From: Desmodus rotundus
Taxonomy: Eukaryota; Chordata; Mammalia; Chiroptera; Phyllostomidae
DNA: 64,000 bases
Assembly: GCF_022682495.2 (NCBI RefSeq)
Contig: NC_071389.1
Location: 60,658,239 to 60,722,238 of the forward strand
Direction of reading: 5' to 3'
Shown in pieces: positions 1-10,695 of the stretch. Every line of letters starts with the position of its first letter. The first letter of the stretch is position 1. The notes beneath the pieces were generated by a model. It was not told the DNA's origin, did no database searches, and saw nothing but the letters and a program-made list of their open reading frames with translations. The position numbers and the translations under genes are program-made.

Positions 1-25
1 TTTGCAAATAAAAAAATTATTTCCA

Positions 26-253
26 GCCCTGGCTGGTGCGGTTCAGTGGATTGAGTGCTGCTCTGTGAAACAAAGGGTTGCCCGTTCAATTCCCAGTCAG
101 GGCATGTGCCTGGGTTGCAGGCCAGGTTCCCAGTTGGGGATGTACGAGAGGCAACCACACATTGATGTTTCTCTCCCTCTCTTTCTCCCTCCCTTCCTTT
201 CTCTCTAAAAATTAATAAATAAAATCTAAATTTTTTTTTAATTTTAAAAAAAG
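26..253 (+). mobile_element. VES SINE (tRNA-derived, bat)
   Basis: The head starts CCCTGGCTGGTGCGG, followed by a tRNA-like promoter region, the GGCATGTGCCTGGGTTGCAG block, a CTCTCCCTC pyrimidine tract and an AATAAATAAAATC tail. It is flanked by a 12-bp target duplication with one mismatch (14-25 and 254-265), which sets the limits. SINEs of this type are transcribed by RNA polymerase III and moved by L1 machinery. The 68-residue ORF across it is SINE sequence, not a gene. Confidence 0.93.
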
Positions 254-265
254 AAACTATTTCCA

Positions 266-1479
266 AAAGGAACCAATTTTCCAAAATTTCAGACCAATGG
301 TAGCTTTGAATGCAGAACTTCAAGTGCCACCATACAAAACATTAGCTAACCAGACTAAAACAACAAAGCATGCTGGAGCACTCTTCTTCTCATTTGAATT
401 CCTGCTGAATTTCCACTCATCATTTAAAATGCAGATAAATTTCTACTTTTGCCATCCCCTAAGCATGGCTGAAGAAATCCCTATCTCCCTTTGCTGGTCT
501 ATTACAGAGATTCTCATTTGCACCCTTACCGTCTTACCAACCACCACCCAGGAGGGGAAGCTCCGCACCAGCAGCGGTTTTCTTCCATCACCTTCACTCC
601 TCCACTCAGAGACCAGAACGGTGTCTGACACCAGGCTAATAAGCACTTGTATGTGAATTTAAAAATCAATTAATTAATTAGTTAATAGTAGCTGAGAATA
701 AGGAGAGATGGTCATGGAGTTGGTTGAAGCAAATACATATCATTTACAGTATATTACTTGTACATTTTTAAGTGAAAAAAAGTGAAGCACATGGAAGCTT
801 ACATTTGGAGAAAATGACAGAGGAACATAAGGAATATACGCACAGGGTGGCGGTGGCCTGCTGTGGCTGGGGCAGCGCAAGGGACACGTGGTTTCATGCA
901 CGCCCTTTAGTGCTCTGTGCGCGCTGGAGACAAATTCAGGAAGTTAAATGCGTGTGATGAAAGTCTGCGTCAACACTATCATGTTAATAACAAAAACCAT
1001 CCAATGTTGCGTTTCATTTATGTGAAAGCATCATATGGTAGAAAGAACACTGAACGAGAAATCATTTTGAATTATTATCCCTTACTCTGCCACTTAACAT
1101 CTAGATGATTTGACTTCTTAATATGCAGGAGGAAAAATGGACTCTTTCCAGCCCTGAAGTCTAAGGTGCCAATCCATGAGGATAGCACTGTTGACATTTT
1201 TGACAAGTAGAAGACAAAACATCTTTTGGGTAAATCACACGAGAGAAACAGACCTTCCTGAACAATCCCCCCCAATCCATGCCCTGGTGAATGCTATCTG
1301 TGGGCTTTTTGAAACATTTGTGAAATTCTGTGCACCATAGATTACTAAAATAATCTAACAGAAAGTCAGTGGGAACCAGAATTAGGGCTAAATTGAAAAT
1401 ATATAAAATAATATTAAATAAAAATGTAATAAAAGCTGTTTTTTATGGTGAGGAGGGAAAGGAAAAGAGAACCAATATA
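266..1479. other. No recognised feature
   Basis: AT-rich unique-looking sequence. Short ORFs of 60-119 codons occur on both strands, but none shows a domain, codon bias or flanking splice signals that I can support. Confidence 0.5.
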
Positions 1480-1690
1480 AACCAGTACCTGCTGTGCACT
1501 AGGCATTTTCACATGATTTTGTAGATTTAGTCTACCCAGTAAGTGTCCCAGTACATATCATCCCAATTTTACAGATGAAAAATTTAGGCCCTATGATTAA
1601 GTCACTTACCCAAAGTCACACCTAACAGGTGGTGATGAAGCGGTTTGTCTCTAAAGCCCACGGTCCTTCCCACTAACTGTGCTACCTTCA
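1480..1690 (+). mobile_element. MIR SINE fragment
   Basis: The order is typical of MIR: a CTGTGCACTAGGCA-like start, then CCCAATTTTACAGATGAAAAA, then CTTACCCAAAGTCACACCTAACAGGTGGTGATGAAG as a diverged form of the core to 3' region. It is an old tRNA-derived, L2-mobilised mammalian SINE and many positions have decayed. Confidence 0.75.
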
Positions 1691-1899
1691 AATTTCAGTC
1701 TTTAAACATGACGTGTTGAAAATTTCACAAAGAAGTTTAATTCTGCTTGACTGGAACTATTTTATAAGCTACAGAATGAGAGCAAGAGAATCAAACTGTG
1801 GTTTAAAATGTGATTGAGATCACAAAGTTGCATCCGATTTAATCTCTCTTCTGGGAACACCTAGGCTGTCCATACCCAGACAGTGTTCCTGGTTCTCCT

Positions 1900-2222
1900 T
1901 CATGAAGGAGCTACATGCAAGTCAGCAAATACTATTATGCATCAGGCCTGTTGTCAGTGAACAAAATGGTACATGTTTCCTTTCTTTGGGGCTCTTGCAC
2001 TGTGGTGGAGATAGAGACAAACAGTAACAGGAAACATATTAAACAAGTAAGTCAAGAAAATGCTAAATCCTATGAAGGGGTAAAAAGAGCTCGTTAGGAA
2101 ATTAGGAGTTTGGGAGGAAAGGAAGAAGGGATGCAGATTTAAATATTGTATACCAATAGCCCTCAGGGGAAGGTGACTTTTCAAGATGGGTAATGACTGG
2201 TTTTCACAAGCAGAGTTGATAA
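1900..2222 (+). mobile_element. Ancient interspersed repeat, family not named
   Basis: Contains the arrangement of a mammal-wide old repeat: AAGGAGCT, GTGGAGATAGAGACAAACAGTAA, then a GGGAGGAAAGGAAG-like purine stretch. Related-looking pieces lie at 7905-8235 and 56715-57060. I recognise the type but cannot assign a family name. Confidence 0.4.
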
Positions 2223-2225
2223 AAA

Positions 2226-2977
2226 TACGAGGTCTTTCCAGAACAAGTCCAGCCACTGTTTATATAATGAGAATAGTTTGCACAACATCAATGTAATCTG
2301 GCAGCCAAGGAGAGTGGACAGGAATGCACATGTGTGAACAATGGCAACTTCACTGTACTAGTCAGTGGGGGCAGTAGATGCCATTGAGTGAGCATGTGTA
2401 CTGTGTGGCCGTAGCATCCAAAATGACTGAGTAGAGCAACGAATCTGCATCAAATTTTGCATGAAGCTTGAACATTCCTCTGTGCAAATTATTCAGATGA
2501 TTCAGAAGGCTTTCAGGGCTGATGCAATGAGTGCAGCACAAATTAAAGTGTGGCACAAATGCTTCCAAGATGGGTGAGAACCTGTTGAAAGTGACCCCGT
2601 TCTGGAAGGCCTGCAACAAGCAGGACACCTGAGAATGTTGAACATATGTGGGCTGCAATAAGCAAAGACCGGTGATGGACAGTGAGAGAACTAGAAGCTG
2701 ATCTGGGGATTCCAAACCCACTGTGTCCGAGACTGTGACACAGGATCTTGGCTGAAACCTGTGGTGGCAAAATTCATTCTGCAGCTTCTGCTACCAGAAG
2801 AAGGAACATCGTGCTGCAGTTGCTAATGACGCTGGGAGAACTGTGTGAGGTCCCAAAGTGCCTACTTTGAAGAGGACTGAGGTGTCATTGTCCTATGTAC
2901 AATGTTTCTTGTATCTTGTTCAATAAGTGTCTATTTTTCATAGTATATGGCTGGAAACTTTCTGGACAGACCTCGTA
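2226..2977 (+). mobile_element. Mariner DNA transposon, internally deleted (non-autonomous)
   Basis: Terminal inverted repeats of 27 bp (2228-2254 and 2949-2975) match at 22 of 27 positions and start CGAGGTCT. TA dinucleotides flank both ends (2226-2227, 2976-2977), the mariner target site. Between them lie transposase remnants on the plus strand: an N-terminal part with a KVWHKCFQDG helix-turn-helix-like stretch around 2545-2575, a linker-like part to about 2830, then the C-terminal tail just before the right repeat. At 748 bp it is far shorter than a roughly 1.3-kb autonomous mariner. The central catalytic region is largely missing and stops and frameshifts break the rest, so it can only have moved in trans. 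Confidence 0.85.
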
Positions 2978-3430
2978 TTATGTGTATATGTACATATGGA
3001 CATGTAAGAATGTGTGTATATAAACATGCCTGGTGAGGAGGGAATGGGGAAACACTACTTTCTGTGGAAGTAAAAAAATCCTTAAACCCTCCAACATGGT
3101 TCTTTTTCCTAAATCCTGGTTTTCTATGCACTGTATTTATTTTCTACATTGATTTTTAAATTACTGTTTTCACACTGACCAGAAGTAGAACAAACATGTT
3201 CACAATGCATGTAGGTACTTGTGACAGTGGGTCACTTTTCTGAAGTGGGGAGAGGAGGCAGGAGATCTCAACCCCTCTCTCCACTGTGCCCCAGTACTTA
3301 CATTAGAGGGCACACTCCTAAAGACTCTCCTTGGTGAGCTCCTAGCACCATGCTTTGGGGCTTCTGGCTCACCCCACCCACTTCCACACTTGCTATCCTA
3401 CTGTAAGACTTTTTAGTTCTCAAAACCCAT
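2978..3430. other. No recognised feature
   Basis: No repeat family or coding signal recognised. A short ATGTGTATATGTACATATGG stretch near 2979 is a low-complexity TG/TA run next to the mariner end. Confidence 0.4.
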
Positions 3431-3439
3431 CAAAAAAAT

Positions 3440-3870
3440 CTTTATTGAACAATACAGACCACATATTGCTGTAATAATAAACAACCCCCAAACATCAAGG
3501 GCTTAAACAACTAAGGTCTATTTCTTGATCATGCTATACACCAGCTGAAGCCTGGCAGGGTGCTCCGCATATGACAGTCACACAGGAACCCAAGCTGTCA
3601 GAGCAGTCATCATCTCAACAACTACCGATCACTGAGCCACAAGGAGAGGACGCTTTGGAGGATCTCATACAGGCAACTCATGACACACAAATTTTCTGCT
3701 CATAACCCAGTGGCCCGAAGCAGTTCCAAGATGGAGAGTTACCACAGCCAATGGAGAGTTAGGAACTGCAATCGTATCAAAGGGCCAGGAGGGGAAGAAA
3801 GCCAGTGACACTAACCACCTCCATCAACCTTGATCACTCCCTATGTCAGCCTAGCTATCCACCCCTAGAC
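3440..3870 (+). mobile_element. Ancient interspersed repeat, LTR-like, family not named
   Basis: TTGCTGTAATAATAAACAACCCC, AACATCAAGGGCTTAAACAA and GTCTATTTCTTGATCA, followed by CAGTCACACAGGAACCCAAGCTG and AACCCAGTGGCCCGAAGCAG, resemble a common mammal-wide old repeat. No terminal structure survives, so the class is an inference. Confidence 0.4.
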
Positions 3871-4069
3871 ACTATGTTAGCATGCTCCACCGCCTGGAAA
3901 ATAAATAGCTGACACTCTAGACTGCATCCAGTCTACCCCTTGGCTTTACACAGTGGACAATTAAGCCCTTCTGTCCTGAGCTGCTATGTACTGCAGTAAC
4001 TATGGTGTGGAAGAGGAATAAGAAAGGAGGAAGAGGAAGAGGAGGATGGGGTGGACGCAGTAACGTATG

Positions 4070-4175
4070 AAAACATACCATGTGACAGGCACCCTTTCAG
4101 TTTTTCCACATACAAATCCGATCTTCACAACCCTAAAAGGTTGAGTTGTTATTATCCCCATTGACAGTTACTTTA
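4070..4175 (+). mobile_element. MIR SINE fragment
   Basis: ATGTGACAGGCACC, then ATCTTCACAACCCTAAAAGGTTGAGTTGTTATTATCCCCATT, matches the MIR core arrangement (cacaaccctatgaggt, attattatccccatt). The 3' part is missing. Confidence 0.6.
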
Positions 4176-4734
4176 AAAAGAGCTATAATGAACAATGATG
4201 TTAAAATATAAGTTATTAGAACATTTTAAAATAAGAATTCCGCAAATTTGCCTCAAGACAATCCTCTCTGAATGCCTAAACTGTAATTATCTGATGGAAG
4301 ATGTTCCTACTACTACTTCCAAAAAATCAAAAAATTAATAAATATAGCAAAAATATATCCAATTAAGCTTTTAATTGTGGGGGACTCACTCTCCACATAT
4401 ACACATAATGTGTTATCTGTAGAGACGTGATTGCAAGTACCAATCAGAAATCTATTACTTCGTGGAAATTATTAAAATAAGGCAGTTGATATTCTTATGG
4501 GCAATAAGTAATATTTCTAACCATGAATAAGATTATGCCCATTTTTGTGGTATAATGCATCATTAAATTTCAGTAGTTGGCCCCAAACCAAAATTGATAT
4601 ACTTTTTCTGTTTTCAAAGAAATGATGCTTTTTCTTAGATGATAGCAAGAAAATAAAAGTGAATGAAACATGTGCCACTTTTTAGATATTAAAATTTGAG
4701 GTGTTTCTTGTTTTGAATATTATTAGCATTGCAT

Positions 4735-4915
4735 TAAAATGTGAGCCTCAGACGAGTAGCTTCTTAAGGTTTTAATATGTATACAAATCACATGGGAATA
4801 TTATTAAACTCCAGACTGTGATTCATTAGGTCAGGGTGGGGCCTGAGAGTTTGCTTTTCTATCAAGTTCCCAGGTATTCCAGTCCACAAATCACGCTTTG
4901 GGTTGTGAGGTTCTA
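4735..4915 (-). mobile_element. MER5-like hAT-Charlie fragment
   Basis: TATACAAATCACATGGGAATATTATTAAA, GATTCATTAGGTCAGGGTGGGGCCTGAGAGTTTGC and TCAAGTTCCCAGGT follow the reverse complement of the MER5 consensus in order. Terminal repeats are decayed. It is a non-autonomous hAT derivative. Confidence 0.7.
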
Positions 4916-5024
4916 AATGACCACAATACTTAATATTATGCTGATACAAATTTTTTAACTCAAAGTCCTTCTTTATAACATGTAAAAATTATAAAACAGT
5001 TATAAATTCATGTGGATGATATGA

Positions 5025-5230
5025 AATTGCCATATTTTGCCATGTATAATGTGCACTTTTTACCCAAATTTTTTAGGGAAATATAAGGATTAGCATTATA
5101 CATGTGTTGTACATGAAATACTCTATATCTGTTCTTGTGTTTTGTAATTATTTGTTACATAAAAGTTTGTGTACCATAATGTGTTCAAAAATAAATGCTA
5201 AAATTACTTTATAATAGAAAAATCTATCTA
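5025..5230. mobile_element. Possible bat-lineage interspersed repeat with hairpin
   Basis: A compact block with the perfect inverted repeat CATGTATAATG / CATTATACATG (5041-5051 and 5094-5104), followed by a distinctive AT-rich tail ending in AATAAATGCTAAAATTACTTT. It abuts the L1 insertion to the right. I infer a repeat from its structure, but I cannot name the family and have no terminal duplication to prove insertion. Confidence 0.35.
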
Positions 5231-5249
5231 AATATAAATAAAAAATGAG

Positions 5250-6596
5250 TTAAAAAATTAAAATGAAATATTTCCTCTTCAACAAATGGTGTTGGGAGAT
5301 CTGGACAGCTACATGCAAAAAAATGAAACTCAACCACCACCTTACACCATACACAAAAATAATCTCAAAGTGGATAAAAGATTTAAATATAAGTCACAAC
5401 ACCATAAAAGTCCCAGACAAGAACATAGGCAGGGAAATCTCAGATATTCCATGCAGCAATATTTTCACTGATATGTCCCCTAAAGCAAGGGACATAAAGG
5501 AAAGAATAAACAAATCAGACCTCATCAAAAGAAAAAGCTTCTGCATGGCTAAAGAAAACATCAGCAAATGAAAAGGGAACCAAACTTATGGGAAAATATA
5601 TTTGCAAATGATACCTTGGACAAGGGTTTGAGCTCTAAATTATATAAATAACTCACATGACTCTACTCCAAGAAGAAAAGCAACCCAATTAAAAAATGAG
5701 CAAAGGACTTAAACAGACAATTCTCTAAGGAGGACATTCAGAGGGCCCAGAGACATATGAAAGGATGCTCAGCCTCACTAGCCATCAAAGAGATGCAAAT
5801 TAAAACCAAAATGAAATACCACTTCACACCTCTCAGAATGGCCATCATAAACAAATCAACAAACAACAAGTGCTGGTGAGGATGTAGAGAAAAGGAACCC
5901 TAGTGCACTGTTGGTGGGAATGCAGACTGGTGCAGCCACTGTGGAAAACAGTATGGCGTTTCCTCAGAAAACTAAAAATGGAACTGCCTTTTCACCTGGC
6001 AATTCCATTGCTGGGATTATACCCTAAGAATTCTGAAACACCAATTCAAAAGATCCTTTGCACCCCAATGTTCACAGCAGCGTTATTTACAACAGCCAAG
6101 TGCTGGAAACAGCCTAAGTGCCCATCAGTAAACGAATGCATCAAAAAACTGTGGTACATTTACACAGTGGAATACTACACAGCAGAAAGAAAGAAGGAAC
6201 TCCTACCCTTCGCGTCAGCATGGATGGAACTGGAGAGCGTTATGCTAAGTGAAATAAGCCAGGTGATGAACGACAAATACCATATGATCTCACTTATAAG
6301 TGGAACCTGAACAACAAAACAAACTAGCAAGCAAAATATAACCAGACATTGAAATAAAAAACAAACCAACAGTAACCAGAGGAAAGGGGGGAGGGGATAA
6401 TGGGGGGAAATAGGGGAAGGGTCGTCAAGGAACATATATAAAGGACACATGGACAAAGCCAAAGGGCGGTAGGAATGAGCATGGGTGGCGGGGATGGGTA
6501 GGGCAGGGGTGCACAGTGGGGAGAAAGTAGAGACAACTGTAATTGAATAACAATTTTAAAAAGTTAAAAAATTTTAATTAAAAAATTAAAATGAAA
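5250..6596 (+). mobile_element. Young L1, 5'-truncated (ORF2 3' end plus 3' UTR)
   Basis: The element lies at 5269-6577, bounded by a perfect 19-bp target duplication (5250-5268 and 6578-6596). It starts inside ORF2 and carries the C-terminal cysteine-rich region: the reading at 5903-6310 has [26 protein letters not shown] and KQPKCPSVNE. The usual DKYHMISLIS end and a G-rich 3' UTR of AGGGGGGAGGGG type follow. The endonuclease and the reverse transcriptase catalytic core are absent and the reading is broken, so it is inactive. The 3' UTR closely resembles the copy at 49955-50110. Confidence 0.95.
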
Positions 6597-6739
6597 ATTT
6601 TTTTCCTGAAAGTTTGAGCCAAAACATAGCTGTACATTATACACAGCAAAATACAGTATATCAAAATACAGTATATCTTAATATTAAAGGGGCCTATAAG
6701 TCAAAATAATAAAATAGGTTGGGAAATGTGGGCCTAAAG

Positions 6740-6913
6740 CAGTGATTCTCAAAGTGTGTTCCCCAGCAGCATCAGCATCACCTGCAAGCTTATTAGAAGT
6801 GAATATGCTCAGATCCAATCCCAGATCTTCTGAATTAGACATTTAGGGGTGAGGCCATCAACTGACAAACCCTACGGGTGATTCTGAAGCAGGCTACAGT
6901 TTGAGAACCACTG
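6740..6913 (+). mobile_element. MER5A (hAT-Charlie), near full length
   Basis: Inverted termini CAGTGATTCTCAAA and TTGAGAACCACTG bound a MER5A-like interior (AGCAGCATCAGCATCACCTG, CCAATCCCAGATCTTCTGAATTAGA). The flanking 8-mers GCCTAAAG and GACTAGAG match at 6 of 8 positions and fit the hAT target consensus around CTA. It is non-autonomous and encodes nothing. Confidence 0.88.
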
Positions 6914-7309
6914 GACTAGAGGGCCAAGGGCTAGTGACATGCAAACTCCAAGAGAGTGGGGGACTCCCCTCCTGGAGTCTGCCCCTCCTCACTGGTCTTC
7001 TGAAGCATAGCCATGTGGATGACAGAAGTCACCTGGTCAAGCAACATGCAGAGGAGAAAGCACTTGCCAGGGAAAGCTCTGAGCAGCTGGAAAGGAAGAA
7101 ATTTGCTACAAAGGACCTCATTTGCTGCTGCAGATCGCCCTGCAAAATTAAGTGAGGTTTTGCTAATCTAGAAAGATGATTATGCCCAATGCTTAAGTCC
7201 ACACCAGCTACCAATGCTGAGCAAATAAGATACTCATTTTAAAGATAAGCCATCTTAAAGCAACCAAAAATCATTAAATATATAAGGATTAACAGCAACC
7301 ACAAAGAAC

Positions 7310-7620
7310 AATATACCCTCTACTGCCAAGTACTGGCCAGGAGCATGGGAGCTAATCTGAAAAGGTTGTGAATGGCTGAAATATGGGGGAGAGGGGACGC
7401 AAATGAACATCAATAGAAGGAAGAACACATTATGCTACACTCACACAACAGTGAAAATAAATGAAGTAGAACCTCATGATAAACACATAAACAATGTGCA
7501 TAAAAATGTAGTGAGGAATACATACAATAGTATGTCACTGACATAAAAATTTAAATAGTGTTAAATTTATGACAGACTTTGAGCTATAGACAAAATATAG
7601 ATCTCAGGACTTAATACATA
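7310..7620 (+). mobile_element. Old L1 3'-region fragment
   Basis: AACATCAATAGAAGG, CACTCACACAACAGTGAAAATAAATGAAGTAGAACCTCATGATAAACAC keeps the order of the L1 ORF2 C-terminal and 3' UTR region (amplification of a 'tacacacaatggaatactacacagc' type motif). It is heavily diverged, so the call rests on motif order. Confidence 0.45.
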
Positions 7621-7904
7621 TGAAGAAAAGTGTAAAGAACTACATCCATGGGAATGAGAAACATCAAGTCCCATTACTCCTAAGCGAAAGGGGGACAATG
7701 CAACAGCCCATCCTGTTCTACAGAGAGTGGTTAACCCGTGTTCTTTACAGAAGATGTAATTCTTAACATGAAGCACGAATATAATAACTTCATCATGTTT
7801 CATCCTTTCAAAATGAGAGGTGTAAACGAAACAGCCAAAATACTGTAGTTTGAACCATTGTATGATTTCTTGGAAGTATCATGTTCTAACTCACATGGTT
7901 GGAA

Positions 7905-8235
7905 ACTTAGGTCTAATCCAACTGATAGGCATTTGAGGTCACTGAAGGACTTAAAGAGAAGTAACATAATCCACATTTTTTTTGACAGATTCCACCAGGA
8001 TGAGAGAGGGACAAGAGTGGACAGGGAGTCTTAAGAGGATGTTGCAAAAGTCCAGGAAAGACAGTAAGAGCTTGATCCTGGGTAGAAGGACCAGATGCAG
8101 GGAGAGAGAATACTGCTAGTACAGAACAACAATGGAACTTGTTGATCAAGAAGGAAAAGTTAATCTCAAATGATTTGCATTTTTCCGGTTTAGGAGAACT
8201 GGGTAGAAGGTGGCACCATTCATCCAGAAAAGGCC
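7905..8235 (+). mobile_element. Ancient interspersed repeat, family not named
   Basis: GAAGTAACATAATCCACATTTT, GACAAGAGTGGACAGGGAGTCTTAAGAGGATGTTGCAAAAGTCCAGGAAAGA and GAGAACTGGGTAGAAGGTGGCACCATTCA occur in the order of a mammal-wide old repeat. Probably the same family as 1900-2222 and 56715-57060. Confidence 0.5.
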
Positions 8236-10060
8236 TGAAGAAAGAAGAACTACTCTGGCAGTAAGATGATTTGAATTTTATACTTGCAGAAAAAGATAGA
8301 TGGGGAAAAAATACCGAAAATAAAACAACAGAATTAGTGATTGACTAGAAAGAAAGAAAACCTCTACTTTTACAAATAAAATGCTTTTAAATACAGAAAG
8401 ATCCTTTTGAAACTACAACTGCTCCTATTTCTGTGCTCTCTGCCAAAAGATGACAATAGCTTCAAAATGCCAGCTGCCTGACTGAGAAACAAGTGGCATC
8501 ATCCACACAATTGTCATCACAGGAAAACAGCAGCGCCACTCACTGGGTGTGCAAAGTAAAAGGGTCCTTAGAGAAGCTCCTTACTCCCTGAACATAGAAG
8601 CTTTGTCTCCCTTTCTCAGACCGGGTACATTCTCCGCAGAATGGGTCTGCAGTGTGTTCTAGACATAAATAAGTAAACAAACAAACAAGCAAGCAAACAT
8701 ACATTTGATCAACCACTTCTAAAAACCTGACAGGGAGCCAGGTGTGACATTATGTAAAAACAAACAGAACTGTTTATTAATTCCAGTAAGAATTAATATT
8801 GACCTTAAACAACAGTAGCTACCAGGAATGCACTGCTTATTTATTTTTTAAACTGCCTTAGCCTGATTAGTCTTTGGTCAGTGTTTGTGGTTAAACTACA
8901 GCATCCCTGCAAAATGTCCACCAAGCCCTGTGGAGTGTCTTGTGTGTGGCATTTAGCCTAGTATGCCATGAAAAAGGAGAGTGGTGAATAGGTAATGATA
9001 AAACAGCATACCTTCAAGGTATTTTCCCTTATTAATAATTGTATTTTCACATTTAGAATAATGAAAAAGGCAAAACTTCACTCAACACATGATGAAATAA
9101 ATAAATTTCAAGGCCAGTAACAGCGACAAGTTACTAAAGTGATGAAAGACGAGTGAGTTCAGTGTAGCTAACAAATGTTTAGTTGAGTAGAGTTAAAAGC
9201 CCCTTTGAGTAAATTTCTCCCAGAGTATAATTTTGCAGTTCTGTATAATTCTCCAACAGCCTAAAAAACGTCTCTTGCTCCTAGGAACAACCCATCACAT
9301 TACCGATTAACTTTCGCACACATCAGTCGCTTTGGTAAGTCCGTGGGCCTCTTATTCCTCACCCCGCAAAGAACCGCGCCAAACCTAAGGCTGGGATCTC
9401 ATCCTCCAAACACCCCCTCTATGCTTGACTACACAAAGACTTCTCTTGTTCGGAGATATAAAGCTGGAATTTAAGGTCCTTTGGACCCAATGCTCCATAA
9501 CTTCTAGTAACCTCGATCACAGGTGAAAGAGAGAAACTGGAGAAAGCAGAGAATTTCTAAAATGTCCACTTCTCTGTTCTCTGCCAGAAAATGCACAATA
9601 GATATCTAAATGTGCAGCTGGTAAACAAATGACGTCACCAGAATGTCATCTGATGCCAGCATTTATAGTTTTAAATGTCCAAAACTTAACTCTTTACCTT
9701 CCGTTGCAAACCTAGCACTCCGCTTAGGTTCCTTCTCTTGGAAAAGGACATCACTCCATAGCCAGACATGCAAGAGAGTGATCAGCAGAATCATCTCTAA
9801 CTCTTCCTTTGACCACCTTGTTTGATAGTCATGCAATGCACTCCTTGTTACCAATTTTAAGGTATATATTAGTTCTACTATTTACTTTACCACCTAAAAT
9901 GAGTTTTAAATCTTAAATGTACAAAATTCACTGGGTTGTTGAATAAGCCACCTATGTCATTCGTATCAGTGAATAATTTAACACACGTCGAAAGACTCCT
10001 CCCTACCTCCCTAGTAGCCACTCACTAGTTCATCCTTACTAATAAAACACATACTGTGTT
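8236..10060. other. No recognised feature, AT-rich
   Basis: Contains a short degenerate (CAAA)n/(CAAG)n stretch near 8671-8700 and little else that I can assign. No ORF here shows protein-like features. Confidence 0.4.
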
Positions 10061-10385
10061 AGTATCTGGGGTGGCATTATGCCTAGCTAAATAGCTACAC
10101 TTCCCACAATTCCTTACAGATATATATGGCACGATTCCAAGTTATGGCCAATGATGTGTAAGTGAAAGTTGTTGAGCGTAACTTCTTAGTAAAACACCTT
10201 AAAAGTGAGGTAGTGATTGCAGGAGCTGCAGCAATTCCAGGTGGCACTGGTCTTGTCATGGCAATGCTGCACCGATCTCGGACTACCTATTTCCAGAGAA
10301 GATAAGCCTTCCCACTATTAAGCCACTGTTATTTGAAGTTTCTGTTACTATCAGCTAAATGTGCCTTCTAATGGATATGCTACTC
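10060..10385 (+). mobile_element. Old LTR-like repeat fragment (MaLR/ERVL type suspected)
   Basis: GTGGCATTATGCCTAGCTAAATAGCTACACTTCCC, GTTATGGCCAATGATGTGTAAGTGAAAG, GCAGGAGCTGCAGCAATTCC and TTAAGCCACTGTTATTTGAAGTTTCTGTTAC follow the order of a widespread old mammalian element that ends near GTTACTATCAGC. The class is inferred. Confidence 0.5.
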
Positions 10386-10479
10386 AATAGAAATTACTGT
10401 TTTAGTTTCACAAAAAGACATATCAGCCTAATTCCAAGTCACTGGCACAATGGCTTTGGACATTTATCGTTTTTGCCAC

Positions 10480-10695
10480 AGCCTACATTCATTCATCTTC
10501 TGTGAACCATGATCTGAACTTCCTCTGGCGAGGCACTCCTCCCCTACTCTCACTCCATGTGCTTCGGATGGGGTTCATGCTCATCTCAATCCCAAGTCTG
10601 GGCACATAACTGAGATCTGAAATGATCAAAAAGCCCCATCTCCCTGACCATGAAATTGGTTCCGAGAGGAACACAGGATCCAAGTAAGATCAGCA
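10480..10695. mobile_element. Ancient interspersed repeat fragment
   Basis: GGGCACATAACTGAGATCTG, AAGCCCCATCTCCCTGACCATGAAATTGGTTCC and AGAGGAACACAGGATCCAAGTAAGATCAGC recall an old repeat with CATCTCCCTGGCC / TGATTGGTTC motifs. The family is not assigned. Confidence 0.35.

Noticed and set aside
26..253. tRNA gene
   Set aside because: The tRNA-like promoter boxes belong to a SINE head; there is no full cloverleaf, and the CT-rich body and A-rich tail follow.
5903..6310. 135-codon ORF as host gene
   Set aside because: It is the L1 ORF2 C-terminal region inside a bounded L1 insertion.
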